NCBI GenBank assembly: GCA_030765045.1
Contig: CM060964.1
Coordinates: 321,912,013-321,976,012 of the forward strand
Direction: 5' to 3'
Length of the DNA stretch: 64,000 nucleotides
Source of the DNA: Tenodera sinensis
Lineage: Eukaryota; Arthropoda; Insecta; Mantodea; Mantidae
The position numbers and the translations under genes were made by a program. The notes under the pieces were generated by a model. That model was given only the letters and a program-made list of their open reading frames with translations, was not told the DNA's origin and made no database searches. This document shows, in pieces, positions 46,219 through 55,545 of this stretch; the stretch's first letter is position 1; each line of letters starts with the position of its first letter.

Positions 46219-47791
46219 TTAACCTTTAAGCACACCCCACTATAACTTTGATATTTTGGTGACTTATATAAATTTTTTAACAATGGCCTTCCATGTGCCT
46301 TTCAATCAACAGTTCCTTCTTATAACAATATGTAAGTTGAGCAGTTTCACACATTATTTTGCTCAGTTAATACGTGTGTTCCAGTGTCTGGGTTAAAAAT
46401 ACCCCATGCATGTGCTAATGTAATTGCGTAGATGGAAAAATGCATTACAGATTTGTGCAAAACAAACAAAGGTTCCTGTCCAGGTGATTGTGCAACTGAA
46501 TATGAAGTAAGTAAAGAGTCTGAGGATGGAAATGACCACAATTCAGAGAGACAGATACAGAGCAAGAGGTAGACAGTGGTGATAATGAAGTGGATGTACT
46601 GTCATCATCTTGGGGATATTTAAAAAAAAAAGGATGGTACTTTGTGGAAAAAGTCTGCACCTCCAAGGAATGTTAGGACAAGATCATGCAATATTATAAA
46701 TCATCTGCAGGGCCGTAAAGTTCCAGGTCATGAAGCAAAATCAGCTTTGGAAATTTGGTTTAGCTTCATAAATTGGCTGCACCGCAGCTGAGTGGTCAGA
46801 CCATTCGCTTCTCACCAAAGCAGCCTGGGTTCGATCCTAGGTAACTGCATGTGGAATTCGTGGTAGATGAAGCGGTGCTGGGTCGGGTTTCCCCTGGGTT
46901 CTCCAGTTTCCCCTGCGATCTCATTCCACCGGTGCTCCATCTTCATTCGATGTATCATCAGTGTCACCGCCTGCGGTGCTGTAATAGTAACACTACAAAG
47001 AAGAAGAAGCTTCATAAATCCTGACATTCTCAGAGAAAAAAGTCTGCCGACGTTCATGTTATGTGAATTACACTAACATATACATCATGTCCATTCAAGG
47101 CAAATTCAATAGGGAACCAGATACAACTCTACTAAAATAAAAGTTTTGTTTGGATTCTTTACTTTGCTGGAGTTACAAGATCGGGTCATCTAAATGCTAA
47201 GGATTTGTGGACATTGGATGGTACTGGTGTCAACATAATTCCCAGCAATGTGGGACAGCAACAGTTCTCCCATTGTCTACTTGGAGAGGACTGGAAAACT
47301 GTAAGAGACATTTCATATTCTGTTTGGAAGAAGCCGGCAGTGATTCTGATAGTTAGAAATAAAAAACACCAACTTTCCAGAGCAAATACATATTCTTTGT
47401 AAATTTTGATTTTGCCGATGAGAAAAGGACAATTTGCAATATTAGTTTTTTTTGTAAACATACGTATGTTTAATGTATTGCACTACAATTTAAAAAGTAA
47501 TTACCTGTGTAGAGCAAAGAATGTATTTGAAAGATATATATTTATGCCTAAGGTTTATTTTTTGAAAATGTAACATTGATATTCCTAAATGCGTAATTTT
47601 CATTGAGTTACTTTGTCAGATAAAAACAAAAACATTAAGTATTGTTCAAAATACACTGATGTGATGATATATAACCACATTCAAGTTTTGAAAGAAGTTG
47701 GATGGGGAAAAAGAAATTTTCAAATTGAGGTAAAAAATACCCCTTGCATGTAGATACGTTACAAAATTATGTGCATGTACATATGGGTTAA
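46219..47791 (+). mobile_element. piggyBac-like element remnant in GDE1 intron 1
   Basis: Plus-strand blocks resemble piggyBac transposase: KDGTLWKKSAPPRNVRTRSC (about 46630), KSALEIWFSFINPDIL (split by a SINE at 46774-47007) and FAGVTRSGHLNAKDLWTLDG (about 47165) continuing TGVN. TTAA occurs at both proposed ends (46219-46222 and 47788-47791), followed inward by CC on each side, as expected for piggyBac, but the termini are diverged and tentative. Stops and frameshifts are present. Confidence 0.65.
46774..47007 (+). mobile_element. tRNA-derived SINE inserted in the piggyBac remnant
   Basis: Target duplication AGCTTCATAAAT at 46762-46773 and 47008-47019. The head is tRNA-like (box A GCAGCTGAGTGGTCAGACC, box B GGGTTCGATCC). 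The body contains GGGTTTCCCCTGGGTTCTCC, and the tail is (AAG)n. It is a different family from the inverted SINEs. Confidence 0.93.
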
Positions 47792-48669
47792 CACCTCCCC
47801 TCCAAACAATCAGAGGAAGTATGATCTCCCACCACAACCATCTACACTGTGGATAACTGCCTCCACTATGTATTCATCATTGCATGCTGAGAGTACAAAG
47901 TAATGGAAGTAGCGTTCACATTGGGAGACCAGGAGTGGAGTTGGGGAAAGAAACTCATATTCACAGAATGTGATGAATATGTCAATGACTTGTCACTTCG
48001 AGTATCCATTGATTTATTATTTATATTCAGTTACCTTTTTTAAGGAATTGGGATAGAGAAAAGATTATTTGCACATTAAAGGAATACATTTAATTAATTT
48101 ATTTTTATTATGGTAGGAAAAAATTTACAATGGGCATCAGCGATATGATAAGTTTGACATTATTTGACTGTTCTCATGTTCACGTAGTATGTATAGATTT
48201 ATTATTTACTATAAGGAATGGCAACAGAGAAAGGATAATGTGCATGTGAAACCAATACATGTTATTAGTCGACAAAGCAAATAGGCATATCAGAAAATAT
48301 GTGCAACGAGAATTGTGTTTGTCATTCAGACGCCCAAGAAGAGTGTATTAGGTGAAGTACACTCATTGCAGATATAATAGTTGCAATCAGGTCATAAGGA
48401 AGGCAATTTTATTAATTGAAAAGCATGAGAAATGATAAATAATGTTGTAAAGATTTGCAACTGAGAAGACTGAAAGAATTGCTGATTATAACTGGGAAAA
48501 AGTTACATTATCAGAACAAGAAATTGAGACATAACTCCAAAAATGAGCTGTACTAGCAAATACTTTGCATCTTCAACACATGGTGAGGTAGAAGCACTCA
48601 CATTGTTTGAGAGATGGTCCACCTTTAAGCTGTGGGGTCTTACAGTATCCTGTCTCACATTTATTAAAT
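47792..48669. other. GDE1 intron sequence, nothing recognised
   Basis: AT-rich, with no exon-like frame flanked by splice sites and no element ends seen. Confidence 0.45.
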
Positions 48670-48681
48670 TTGTAGTAGAAT

Positions 48682-48821
48682 GAGAGGTAGAATTGGAACT
48701 GAAAAATTCAATGCCACAGCTGTGATTGAATTTTTCAGTTCCAATTCTACCTCTCAAAAGCCCACACATGGCTTGTGTGTTTATAAAACACCAACAGTGG
48801 GTTTGTTGGCATAAATAATAA
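48682..48821. mobile_element. Short SINE insertion with snap-back 5' end
   Basis: Near-perfect target duplication TTGTAGTAGAAT / TTGTAATAGGAT (48670-48681, 48822-48833). The first 31 bases (from GAGAGGTAGAATTGGAAC) reappear as their reverse complement after a 12-bp centre (GCCACAGCTGTG), then the tail module GCCCACACATGGCTTGTGTG follows and ends AAATAATAA. No tRNA-like head is present. Confidence 0.85.
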
Positions 48822-49399
48822 TTGTAATAGGATGTTTATTTTATTTCAAACAGCTCATGTTGCAAAATACTATATGAAATAACACATTAGCCACATCACA
48901 ATCTGCTCAAAATTTGCTTATATGAAATTTAAAGATCCAATGCATCATTACTTCAGGTTGATTTGTTTTTATGAATGAATAAATGAATAATTAACTTCAG
49001 ATATAAGATTACAGTGCAGTTTGATATCAATATTAAAAAATATCCCTTACATGTATAATGTAAAAAGTATAAAACTCTAGAAAACAATAAAGCAAATGTA
49101 AGGTTCAGTTACTCAGGGGTCTCTGTCTAGGGGATATGTAAATGGCGACCACAAGGTACCCAAGCTGAGCAGAACATTACTTCCACTTACTGGTGTTTTG
49201 CTCCTCACTGTAGCTTTTCTATCTGACCTTACCTTGGTCATCTCTTGTTCTCTTCCGACCCTGATGCTATTAGGGTTCCCGAGGGCTAGGGAGTCCTTAT
49301 TTTTCCAATCTCTCCATTTCTCTAATTTCTCTATAAAATATTAACCCTTAACATGCTGACCTGTCATGGCATGTAATGCGTCCTCTGATTGGTAATCAG

Positions 49400-49645
49400 A
49401 GGATATGGTCGGTGAATTTATTTTGATAAGTCTCCCGGTCAGGTCGGTGAGACCCGTGAACCAACGACAGGTGTGGTCCTCCAGACATTCTGGGGGTTGT
49501 GAGAGAGCGATGTAACCGCCAAAACATAAAAATATGGTGCTCTCTTAAAAGCGGTTACTATTCTGCTATTGCTCTATGAGTGAAAAATATTGTAGAGCAA
49601 GAGGATTAATGACTTCATTGTCAGAAATCCAGCATTAGCTAACAA
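49400..49645 (+). repeat. Repeat R4 followed by a LINE 3' end
   Basis: 49400-49556 matches 39890-40063. 49563-49645 is the forward LINE 3' terminus (AGGATTAATGACTTCATTGT, then GCTAACAACC). The rest of the LINE is missing. Confidence 0.7.
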
Positions 49646-49867
49646 CCACAAAGAATTAAGTGCTATGCATGGAAGTAGTGATGCGGGAGGCAACTTTGTT
49701 GAAGGGGTGGTGGGCAGACATATGGGTCCAGAATTCTCACCATTACCCATGACATTTCATCAACTTGTCTAAAGAATTCCATCCTTTTTTATTATTCTTT
49801 TGGAGTTTCGCTTATGTTAATTTATCTGTTGAATTTCAAAGAAGTTGTACTTTTGGTTCTCTTTCAG

Positions 49868-50043
49868 GCTAAAGAGAAAGGAATGACTGCAGTGGAATTT
49901 GATGTTGTCCTCACCAAAGATGAAGTGCCAGTGGTGTTTCATGATGAAACAGTTGATCGCATGACTGAAGCAACAGGAAGAATTGCAGACATGACTTGGG
50001 AAGAAGTGCAAAACCTAGATATTTCTGAGAAACATCCTTTGGG
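49868..50043 (+). CDS. GDE1: GDE1 second coding exon
   Basis: Acceptor TTCTCTTTCAG ends at 49867, and the donor GG|GTAAAC follows 50043 (phase 2). It encodes AKEKGMTAVEFDVVLTKDEV and PVVFHDETVDRMTEATG. The Glu-x-Asp metal ligands (EFD) and the second catalytic His (HD) are intact, completing the HR...ExD...HD signature with exon 1. Intron 1 is 3.9 kb. Downstream exons were not recognised in the remaining 14 kb and may lie beyond the window. Confidence 0.93.
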
Positions 50044-50187
50044 GTAAACACAATTTATCTAAATGTTTATCAGTACTAACATATGTAGGTTATCATGTAT
50101 AATAGTGGCTAGGCTTCTAATATGAATGGTGATGGCAAGGAAATACATGGTGTTGATATTTTCAGTGCATGCATGTCTCTTTGGTTC

Positions 50188-50570
50188 ATCATCATCACCA
50201 CCGCCACCACCACCACCATCACCATCACCATCGTTATCGTTATTATTACCATCATTATTATCGTTGTTATTATCATTATCCATTATCACTATTACTATCA
50301 CTATATCAGTATCAGTATTAGTATTACTAGTACTGTTAGTATTAGTATTACTAGTTATTGTTGCTGCTACTGCTTCATGTTTCCTCACGCATTTGTGTTT
50401 TGCCACTTTTGTTACACTGTGTTGGTATTTTCAGTGCATGCATGCTTTTTCAGTTTACCATCTTCTTTTTCCTCTTTCTCATCTTCTTTTTCCTCTTTCT
50501 CATCTTCTTTTTCCTCTTTCTCCTCTCTTCTTCCTCTTCCTCCTCGCTTCTTCTTCCTCTTCTTGTGCTT
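50188..50570. repeat. Imperfect trinucleotide and pyrimidine tandem repeats
   Basis: 50188-50360 is CAT/CAC/TAT-type simple sequence. 50459-50530 holds three units of about 21 bp based on CTTCTTTTTCCTCTTTCTCAT. Reading frames through it on both strands are artefacts. Confidence 0.9.
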
Positions 50571-51094
50571 CTTACTCATTACTAGGGCTCAGGATTTTAG
50601 GTGCTAAAAACTTAGGAAATATTAATTTTTGTATGTACTTAAAATTTAAAAAATATGTGCCAGATCAAATAAAATGTTTTTTTTAAGACCTGACTGGCTG
50701 AGCTAATATAAATGTATGTGGTACTCCCCAGACATTCTTCCTGGAAGAGATTGCAAGTACTATAGAGGTCTAGTATATGACCACAAACTTCCTCTAATTT
50801 TCTATCCTGAAAGATTGACGATTGTCACAAAGAAGTGTCTAGAATTTAAAAAAATTATTATTCCACGTCATAAGACGTAACTCTAGCATAATTATAAGGT
50901 AGGTAGTCACTCACACTTGCATCAATAATTTCTTCATGTTGCCCATCCAGAACATTTGAAATTTTACACATTATGTTAAATCCACTACCTTACATTTTCT
51001 ATTTAAGTTTTGTGCTGCAGGACCAGGAAGAACATTCTTTTTTTCCCCCACATCCTGAACTATTCTCTCAAAGGCATTCCTACTCTTTATGGAA
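50571..51094. other. GDE1 downstream sequence, nothing firm
   Basis: A frame at 51021-51110 after a TTTTGTGCTGCAG acceptor-like stretch reads DQEEHSFFPPHPELFSQRHS, but it has no GDE1 similarity. Confidence 0.35.
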
Positions 51095-52170
51095 TCAAAG
51101 AAAACACAGATTTATGGAAATGTATGTTAAGTCATTTCTTAACACAGTGTCACTCAAAAGTTCTTGAATTATAATTAAGCTTGCATCTTTACAATTTAGT
51201 TTATTTATGACTGCGGCAAAACCATCCAGGTTCTCTGCGTAGTATAGAGCGGCAGCCAACCATGTTCTGCAGTGAGTCACCATAGATTGTTGGAATTTTT
51301 GTTCTGAAAAATTTCAATCCATGTAGGTGACTTGAATGCCTTTTTCCAATTAGAAATCAATTTGTGAATGTCGGGAAACATGGCTCTAAATTGCTCACAT
51401 ATTCTATGCAATCCATGCACAACACATGTATCATGAATCATTTGAAGATAACTAATAACTAGTCCTGCTGCTGCCTTTTTTGTATATAGGTGCAGCATCA
51501 GTCAAAAATAGCAAAACACTCTTTTATTGTACACCACTTGGCCACAATGTCTGCATTATTTCTTTAAGTAATTTGGCAATAGTTACATGGTTTGCAGCAG
51601 GCATGGCTTGCCAGGGCAGCAGAAAAAACCTTGAAATTTCAGAATAATTTCTCAATACACCTACAACAGCATCTCCAGTTTTCCTGCCAGTAGAATCTGG
51701 AATTTCATCTATGCTCACCCATATTTTTTCATTAACACAGATTTTGCATATATATGTCACAGTTTCTTTGTAGCACTTGGGAAGATAATGTTTTTGCAAA
51801 GTTGATTCATCAGGTGTGACATATTTGTGTATTTCATCAAGAATGTTTTAAATCGAGGTTTGTTCACTTTTGAAATGGGTATGTCCGCTGAAACTAATGT
51901 TCTGCACAAATTTCACAATATACTGTAAATTTGGAAGGTTGTGCTGAAGTACTTGGCACTGGATCATGAATAAAACATTGCTTTTTGAAAGCATGAAATA
52001 GCTGCTTTATGTTTGTTACCACTTGAATGTTGTGTTGCTTGCGAATGTTGGTCTGTCGTTATAGCTTTACCACATGGCTGACAGTACAGAATTTTACCAT
52101 CACAACTGAAAGCACCAAGCACCCTTTCATTCTGCAGCATATTGTTGCATACCATAACTTGCACTACTTT
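51095..52170 (-). pseudogene. hAT-type transposase remnant
   Basis: Minus-strand blocks in order are CDGKILYCQPCGKAITTDQH (zinc-finger-like, about 52105), KICVNEKIWVSIDEIPDSTG (about 51735), MIHDTCVVHGLHRICEQF (about 51430), then THCRTWLAAALYYAENLD (about 51275). The IWVSIDE..DSTGR block and the CxxHGLH block are typical of DUF659/hAT transposases. Frameshifts separate the parts. Confidence 0.75.
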
Positions 52171-52746
52171 TCACTCTGGACATGTTTATTCCATTGTGAA
52201 CCCAAAACTGCTGCTTTGCTACTTCCCAACACCACAACACAAATAGAAGGTTGCATAAACTTTGCGTATTCACAAATGACAAGTTGACTGTACAGTTTTA
52301 ATGGCCACCTGCAAGTATCAGTGTATAGACTAGAGGACTGTGAAGCGATAACAGATGCTTATTCAAGTACATGGCAGTGGAGGAATTCCTGTTATCTTAC
52401 AGGCTCATGTAGCATTAGAAAGCAGGATGTTTATATTTTCTTCCAACTACAGATATACTGTAGCTGACAGATCAGTTCTTCCAATAGTGAATAACAAATT
52501 GCGACTTGTGGTTTGTGTAATTGAGCATTAAAGAGCTTGGATAGTAACTTGTTAAAAATAATTTTGCTGCTGCTTTTATGTACCTTTATGTAAATTTGTG
52601 AAACTTATTTTAAAAAGAGGTTTCCTCTATGTGATTTTTGTGTAATTTATGTGAATATCCGAAAATATTTACTTACATAAGATGATCAGAAAATAGGCAC
52701 TTTTGGGTGCAATAAAACTTAAAATTCAAGCCAAAAAGGTTAATCG
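52171..52746. other. Spacer before LTR element 2
   Basis: No exon or element is recognised. The last 4 bases up to 52750 (ATTA) are the target duplication. Confidence 0.5.
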
Positions 52747-52750
52747 ATTA

Positions 52751-53291
52751 TGAGACAGAATATTGACTAATAGAAAATTGTTCATGTAAATATTTTTGTA
52801 AGAGTGTGTAAATTTCTAATTCTTTTAATTTGGGTGTATCAGGGACTTATTTCTTTTTAATATTCAAGATCCAATGTCTTCTCGTCACTTTGAGTTCAAC
52901 CAATGAGAACTGTTGCGCGGATGAATACATAAGAATGGCGGTGTTGCGTCATAGAGACGCTCGGACTCTTTTATCATTAGCGTCTGTGAGCTCAAGGTGA
53001 AAGGATGTATATTTTTGCTGATAGCGTGTGAACATGTAAATTACACCCAAACTTTTAACCAGTGTAGATTCTATCGAATTTTGAAAGTTGTTAACTAATG
53101 AACATAGTGCTAAAAGTGTAAATTTACGAATAAATATGTTGTGATAAAAGGAACGTTGATTCATGCATTCCATTCCGTGACCATCGACCCTGAAGATAAG
53201 AGTAGCGTCAGATATCAATCAAATTTTCCATCTTTCAGTAAAAACATTATTCCTGCTGCTAGGTAAAGACCCATTTCTAAAACCCGTAACA
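52751..53291 (+). repeat. 5' LTR of element 2
   Basis: Direct repeat of 60423-60963, with an AATAAA signal at 53129-53134. It shares the terminal TGAGACAGAATATT and scattered blocks (GCGGATGAATAC, GTTGTGATAAA-like) with the element 1 LTR, but most of the sequence differs. Confidence 0.95.
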
Positions 53292-53293
53292 AA

Positions 53294-53313
53294 TGGCTTG
53301 CCCAACGTGGAGC
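53294..53313 (+). promoter_or_regulatory. Primer-binding site of element 2
   Basis: TGGCTTGCCCAACGTGGAGC starts two bases after the LTR and differs from the element 1 site by one base. Confidence 0.7.
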
Positions 53314-53574
53314 GCGAATTTAGAATGGAATGCAAAATTACGAGGTGTTAACATTGAATGACGCCATCCCATCGCACAGGAGAAAGACGCCATTAGACCA
53401 TCGACTGATATCAACAAAACATCGATACACGGAGAATCAACGTGGGAAAAACACCGGAGATCATCTAGCGAAGCCAACTACCCAGGAGACGTAAATAACT
53501 GGACGAAGAACCAACGAAAAAAAAGGTAGGATCCAAAATTTTTGTTTTTACATACATTTTATTTCCATTTGTTA

Positions 53575-55545
53575 ATGCTACTCAGAAGTGGCAAAATATT
53601 GGGACTTTCAACATTAAGTGAATTGGATAAAGGAATTAAAATGTCGCGAAAAGAGATAGAAACAGGAGTGGGGGAAGGGGCAGATAGGCCTAGTTATCAG
53701 ATAGAATTAGAGAGTGAGGAACAGGCGGAAATAAGCAAAGACCAAAGGTTAATGATGATGATGTTTGAAAGACTAGAACAGAAACTGGAACAAAACAAGG
53801 TAGAATTAGGTCAGAAAATGGAGCAAAATAATGCAGAATTAAAACAGGACATAGAACAAAGTTTAGGTCAAAAAATGGAGGAAGTGAGAAAAGACTTAGA
53901 ACAGAAAATGGAATTAGGTAGACAGAACTTAGAACAGAAAATAGAATTAGGAAGACAGGAGTGTAAAGAAAATATGAAAGTAATGGAAACTAATTTAAAA
54001 TTAGTACATAAAAACTTAAATGAAACAAAGGAAGCCTTAGAAGCTAGGATAGAAATTGTAGGAGATAGGATGGGAAAGATAGAATCAGAGATGAGAGAGA
54101 ATAAAATTGTGTTAGAAGGAGAAATTGCTAGATGTAGGGATGAAATAACAGAATGTAATACAAGTGTGGACTGTAAGATTACAAATGTAAAAGCAGAAAT
54201 AACTGAGGAATTAAGGAAAGAGATTGAGGTAGTAAAGAAAGACATTATTAATGAAACTGTAGAACAAATTGTAATTCCTAAAATTAAGACAATGAATGAT
54301 GTGATGCTTTCACAACAGGATGCTATAAATGATATGAAACAAAGCCACTTAGAAATAAAGAATGATTTAAAATCAATTTGTGAAGAAATGAAAAAAGGGA
54401 AAGAAAGTTTGGCTAATGTAAATGATGTTGTGAAGGCATTACAAAGACAAGATGATTTAGATGTAAGTAATGTACAAGATGAGAGTTATTTGAGTAATGT
54501 ACAAAATGTTGACTCACCATATAGAGAAAGAGGTTCACAACCAAACAATGACACAACACATAACACATGTTACACCAACAGCATATTACATGAAATCACA
54601 CCACCTACATTTGACGAGGAGAAGGGAGACGATCCAAAACTCTTTGTTAAAGAGATGGAAGAATATTTTAAAGTGAAAAGGATACCAAACGAGCTTAGAA
54701 TGATGATAGTTAAGAAAAGCTTAAAAAACAAGGCATTAGAATGGCTCAGGTTAACACTAGCTGGTCATGAGTCGTATAGCTCATTCAGAAATTTATTCCT
54801 ATCAAGGTATTGGGGCCCAGCTAAACAAAACCAAACTAGGGTAGAGCTAGCGACAGGTAGATACAATCCAACCAAAGGGTTGTCGCTAGTCGATTATTTT
54901 ATGAAAGTAGCCAACAAAGGAAAGCTATTAGACCCCAACTTGTCGGAGGCAGAACTAATTGCCAGCATAACAAGACATTTCCCAGACACAGTGAGAACAG
55001 GATTGATTGTTGCGAGGCCAGTAGATTTTGCAGATATGATAGAATTGCTGACAGCCTTCGAAACACAAAATGGTCGGCCTAATGAGCATAGACATAGGAA
55101 CGGTCACCCAAACTCACCCATCCTAAACCGAAACACGACTACGAACAACCAGAGTGAGGGAGAACATAGAAATACTAGGAGTACCCATGAAAGGGGGAGA
55201 GGGGCACACCATTTCCCACAACCACATAATCATGGCGAGAGGATGGAGAACACAAGACAGCGGTACCACGACACGATACCGAGGGGTGAATCGAGATACA
55301 GAACGCATAGATATGATCGTGGAAGACCAGGAGACCGTACCCATCAAGTGAATCATATACGATTCTGTAGGGAATACTTGAACAGCCATAGGCCGTCGTA
55401 CAATAGGGGTTCACGTCAAAGGGGTAGAAACCAAGGGAACACCGACAGCGTAAGACAACAGGAACAGAATGAAAATGTGCCAGATAGGACCGATACTGCA
55501 CAGAATACAGAAACGACGATCACCTCCAACGTCCAGGAAAACTAA
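53575..55545 (+). CDS. gag: gag of element 2, intact
   Basis: 656 codons. The ATG at 53575 (MLLRSGKILG) is chosen because element 1 starts at the same place; the frame is open slightly further upstream. Residues about 60-290 are a long coiled coil with QKMEQN, LEQKMEL and LGRQ repeats. Residues about 330-510 look like a retrotransposon capsid (PPTFDEEKGDDPKLFVKEME, LFLSRYWGP, ITRHFPDTVRTGLIVARPVD). The tail is Arg/Gly/His-rich with no CCHC zinc knuckle, so basic residues probably bind RNA. The frame ends in GGAAAAC then TAA. Pol overlaps it in the -1 frame. Confidence 0.93.
   Translation: MLLRSGKILGLSTLSELDKGIKMSRKEIETGVGEGADRPSYQIELESEEQAEISKDQRLMMMMFERLEQKLEQNKVELGQKMEQNNAELKQDIEQSLGQKMEEVRKDLEQKMELGRQNLEQKIELGRQECKENMKVMETNLKLVHKNLNETKEALEARIEIVGDRMGKIESEMRENKIVLEGEIARCRDEITECNTSVDCKITNVKAEITEELRKEIEVVKKDIINETVEQIVIPKIKTMNDVMLSQQDAINDMKQSHLEIKNDLKSICEEMKKGKESLANVNDVVKALQRQDDLDVSNVQDESYLSNVQNVDSPYRERGSQPNNDTTHNTCYTNSILHEITPPTFDEEKGDDPKLFVKEMEEYFKVKRIPNELRMMIVKKSLKNKALEWLRLTLAGHESYSSFRNLFLSRYWGPAKQNQTRVELATGRYNPTKGLSLVDYFMKVANKGKLLDPNLSEAELIASITRHFPDTVRTGLIVARPVDFADMIELLTAFETQNGRPNEHRHRNGHPNSPILNRNTTTNNQSEGEHRNTRSTHERGRGAHHFPQPHNHGERMENTRQRYHDTIPRGESRYRTHRYDRGRPGDRTHQVNHIRFCREYLNSHRPSYNRGSRQRGRNQGNTDSVRQQEQNENVPDRTDTAQNTETTITSNVQEN

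Noticed and set aside
50122..50686. Plus-strand frames of 161 and 186 codons downstream of GDE1 exon 2
   Set aside because: Made of simple-sequence and pyrimidine repeats; no GDE1 similarity.
50973..51167. Possible third GDE1 exon after an acceptor-like stretch
   Set aside because: The encoded residues do not resemble the GDPD domain that should follow, and the phase is not supported.
52949..53218. 89-codon minus-strand frame duplicated exactly at 60621-60890
   Set aside because: It is antisense to the two LTRs and identical only because the LTRs are; no coding features.
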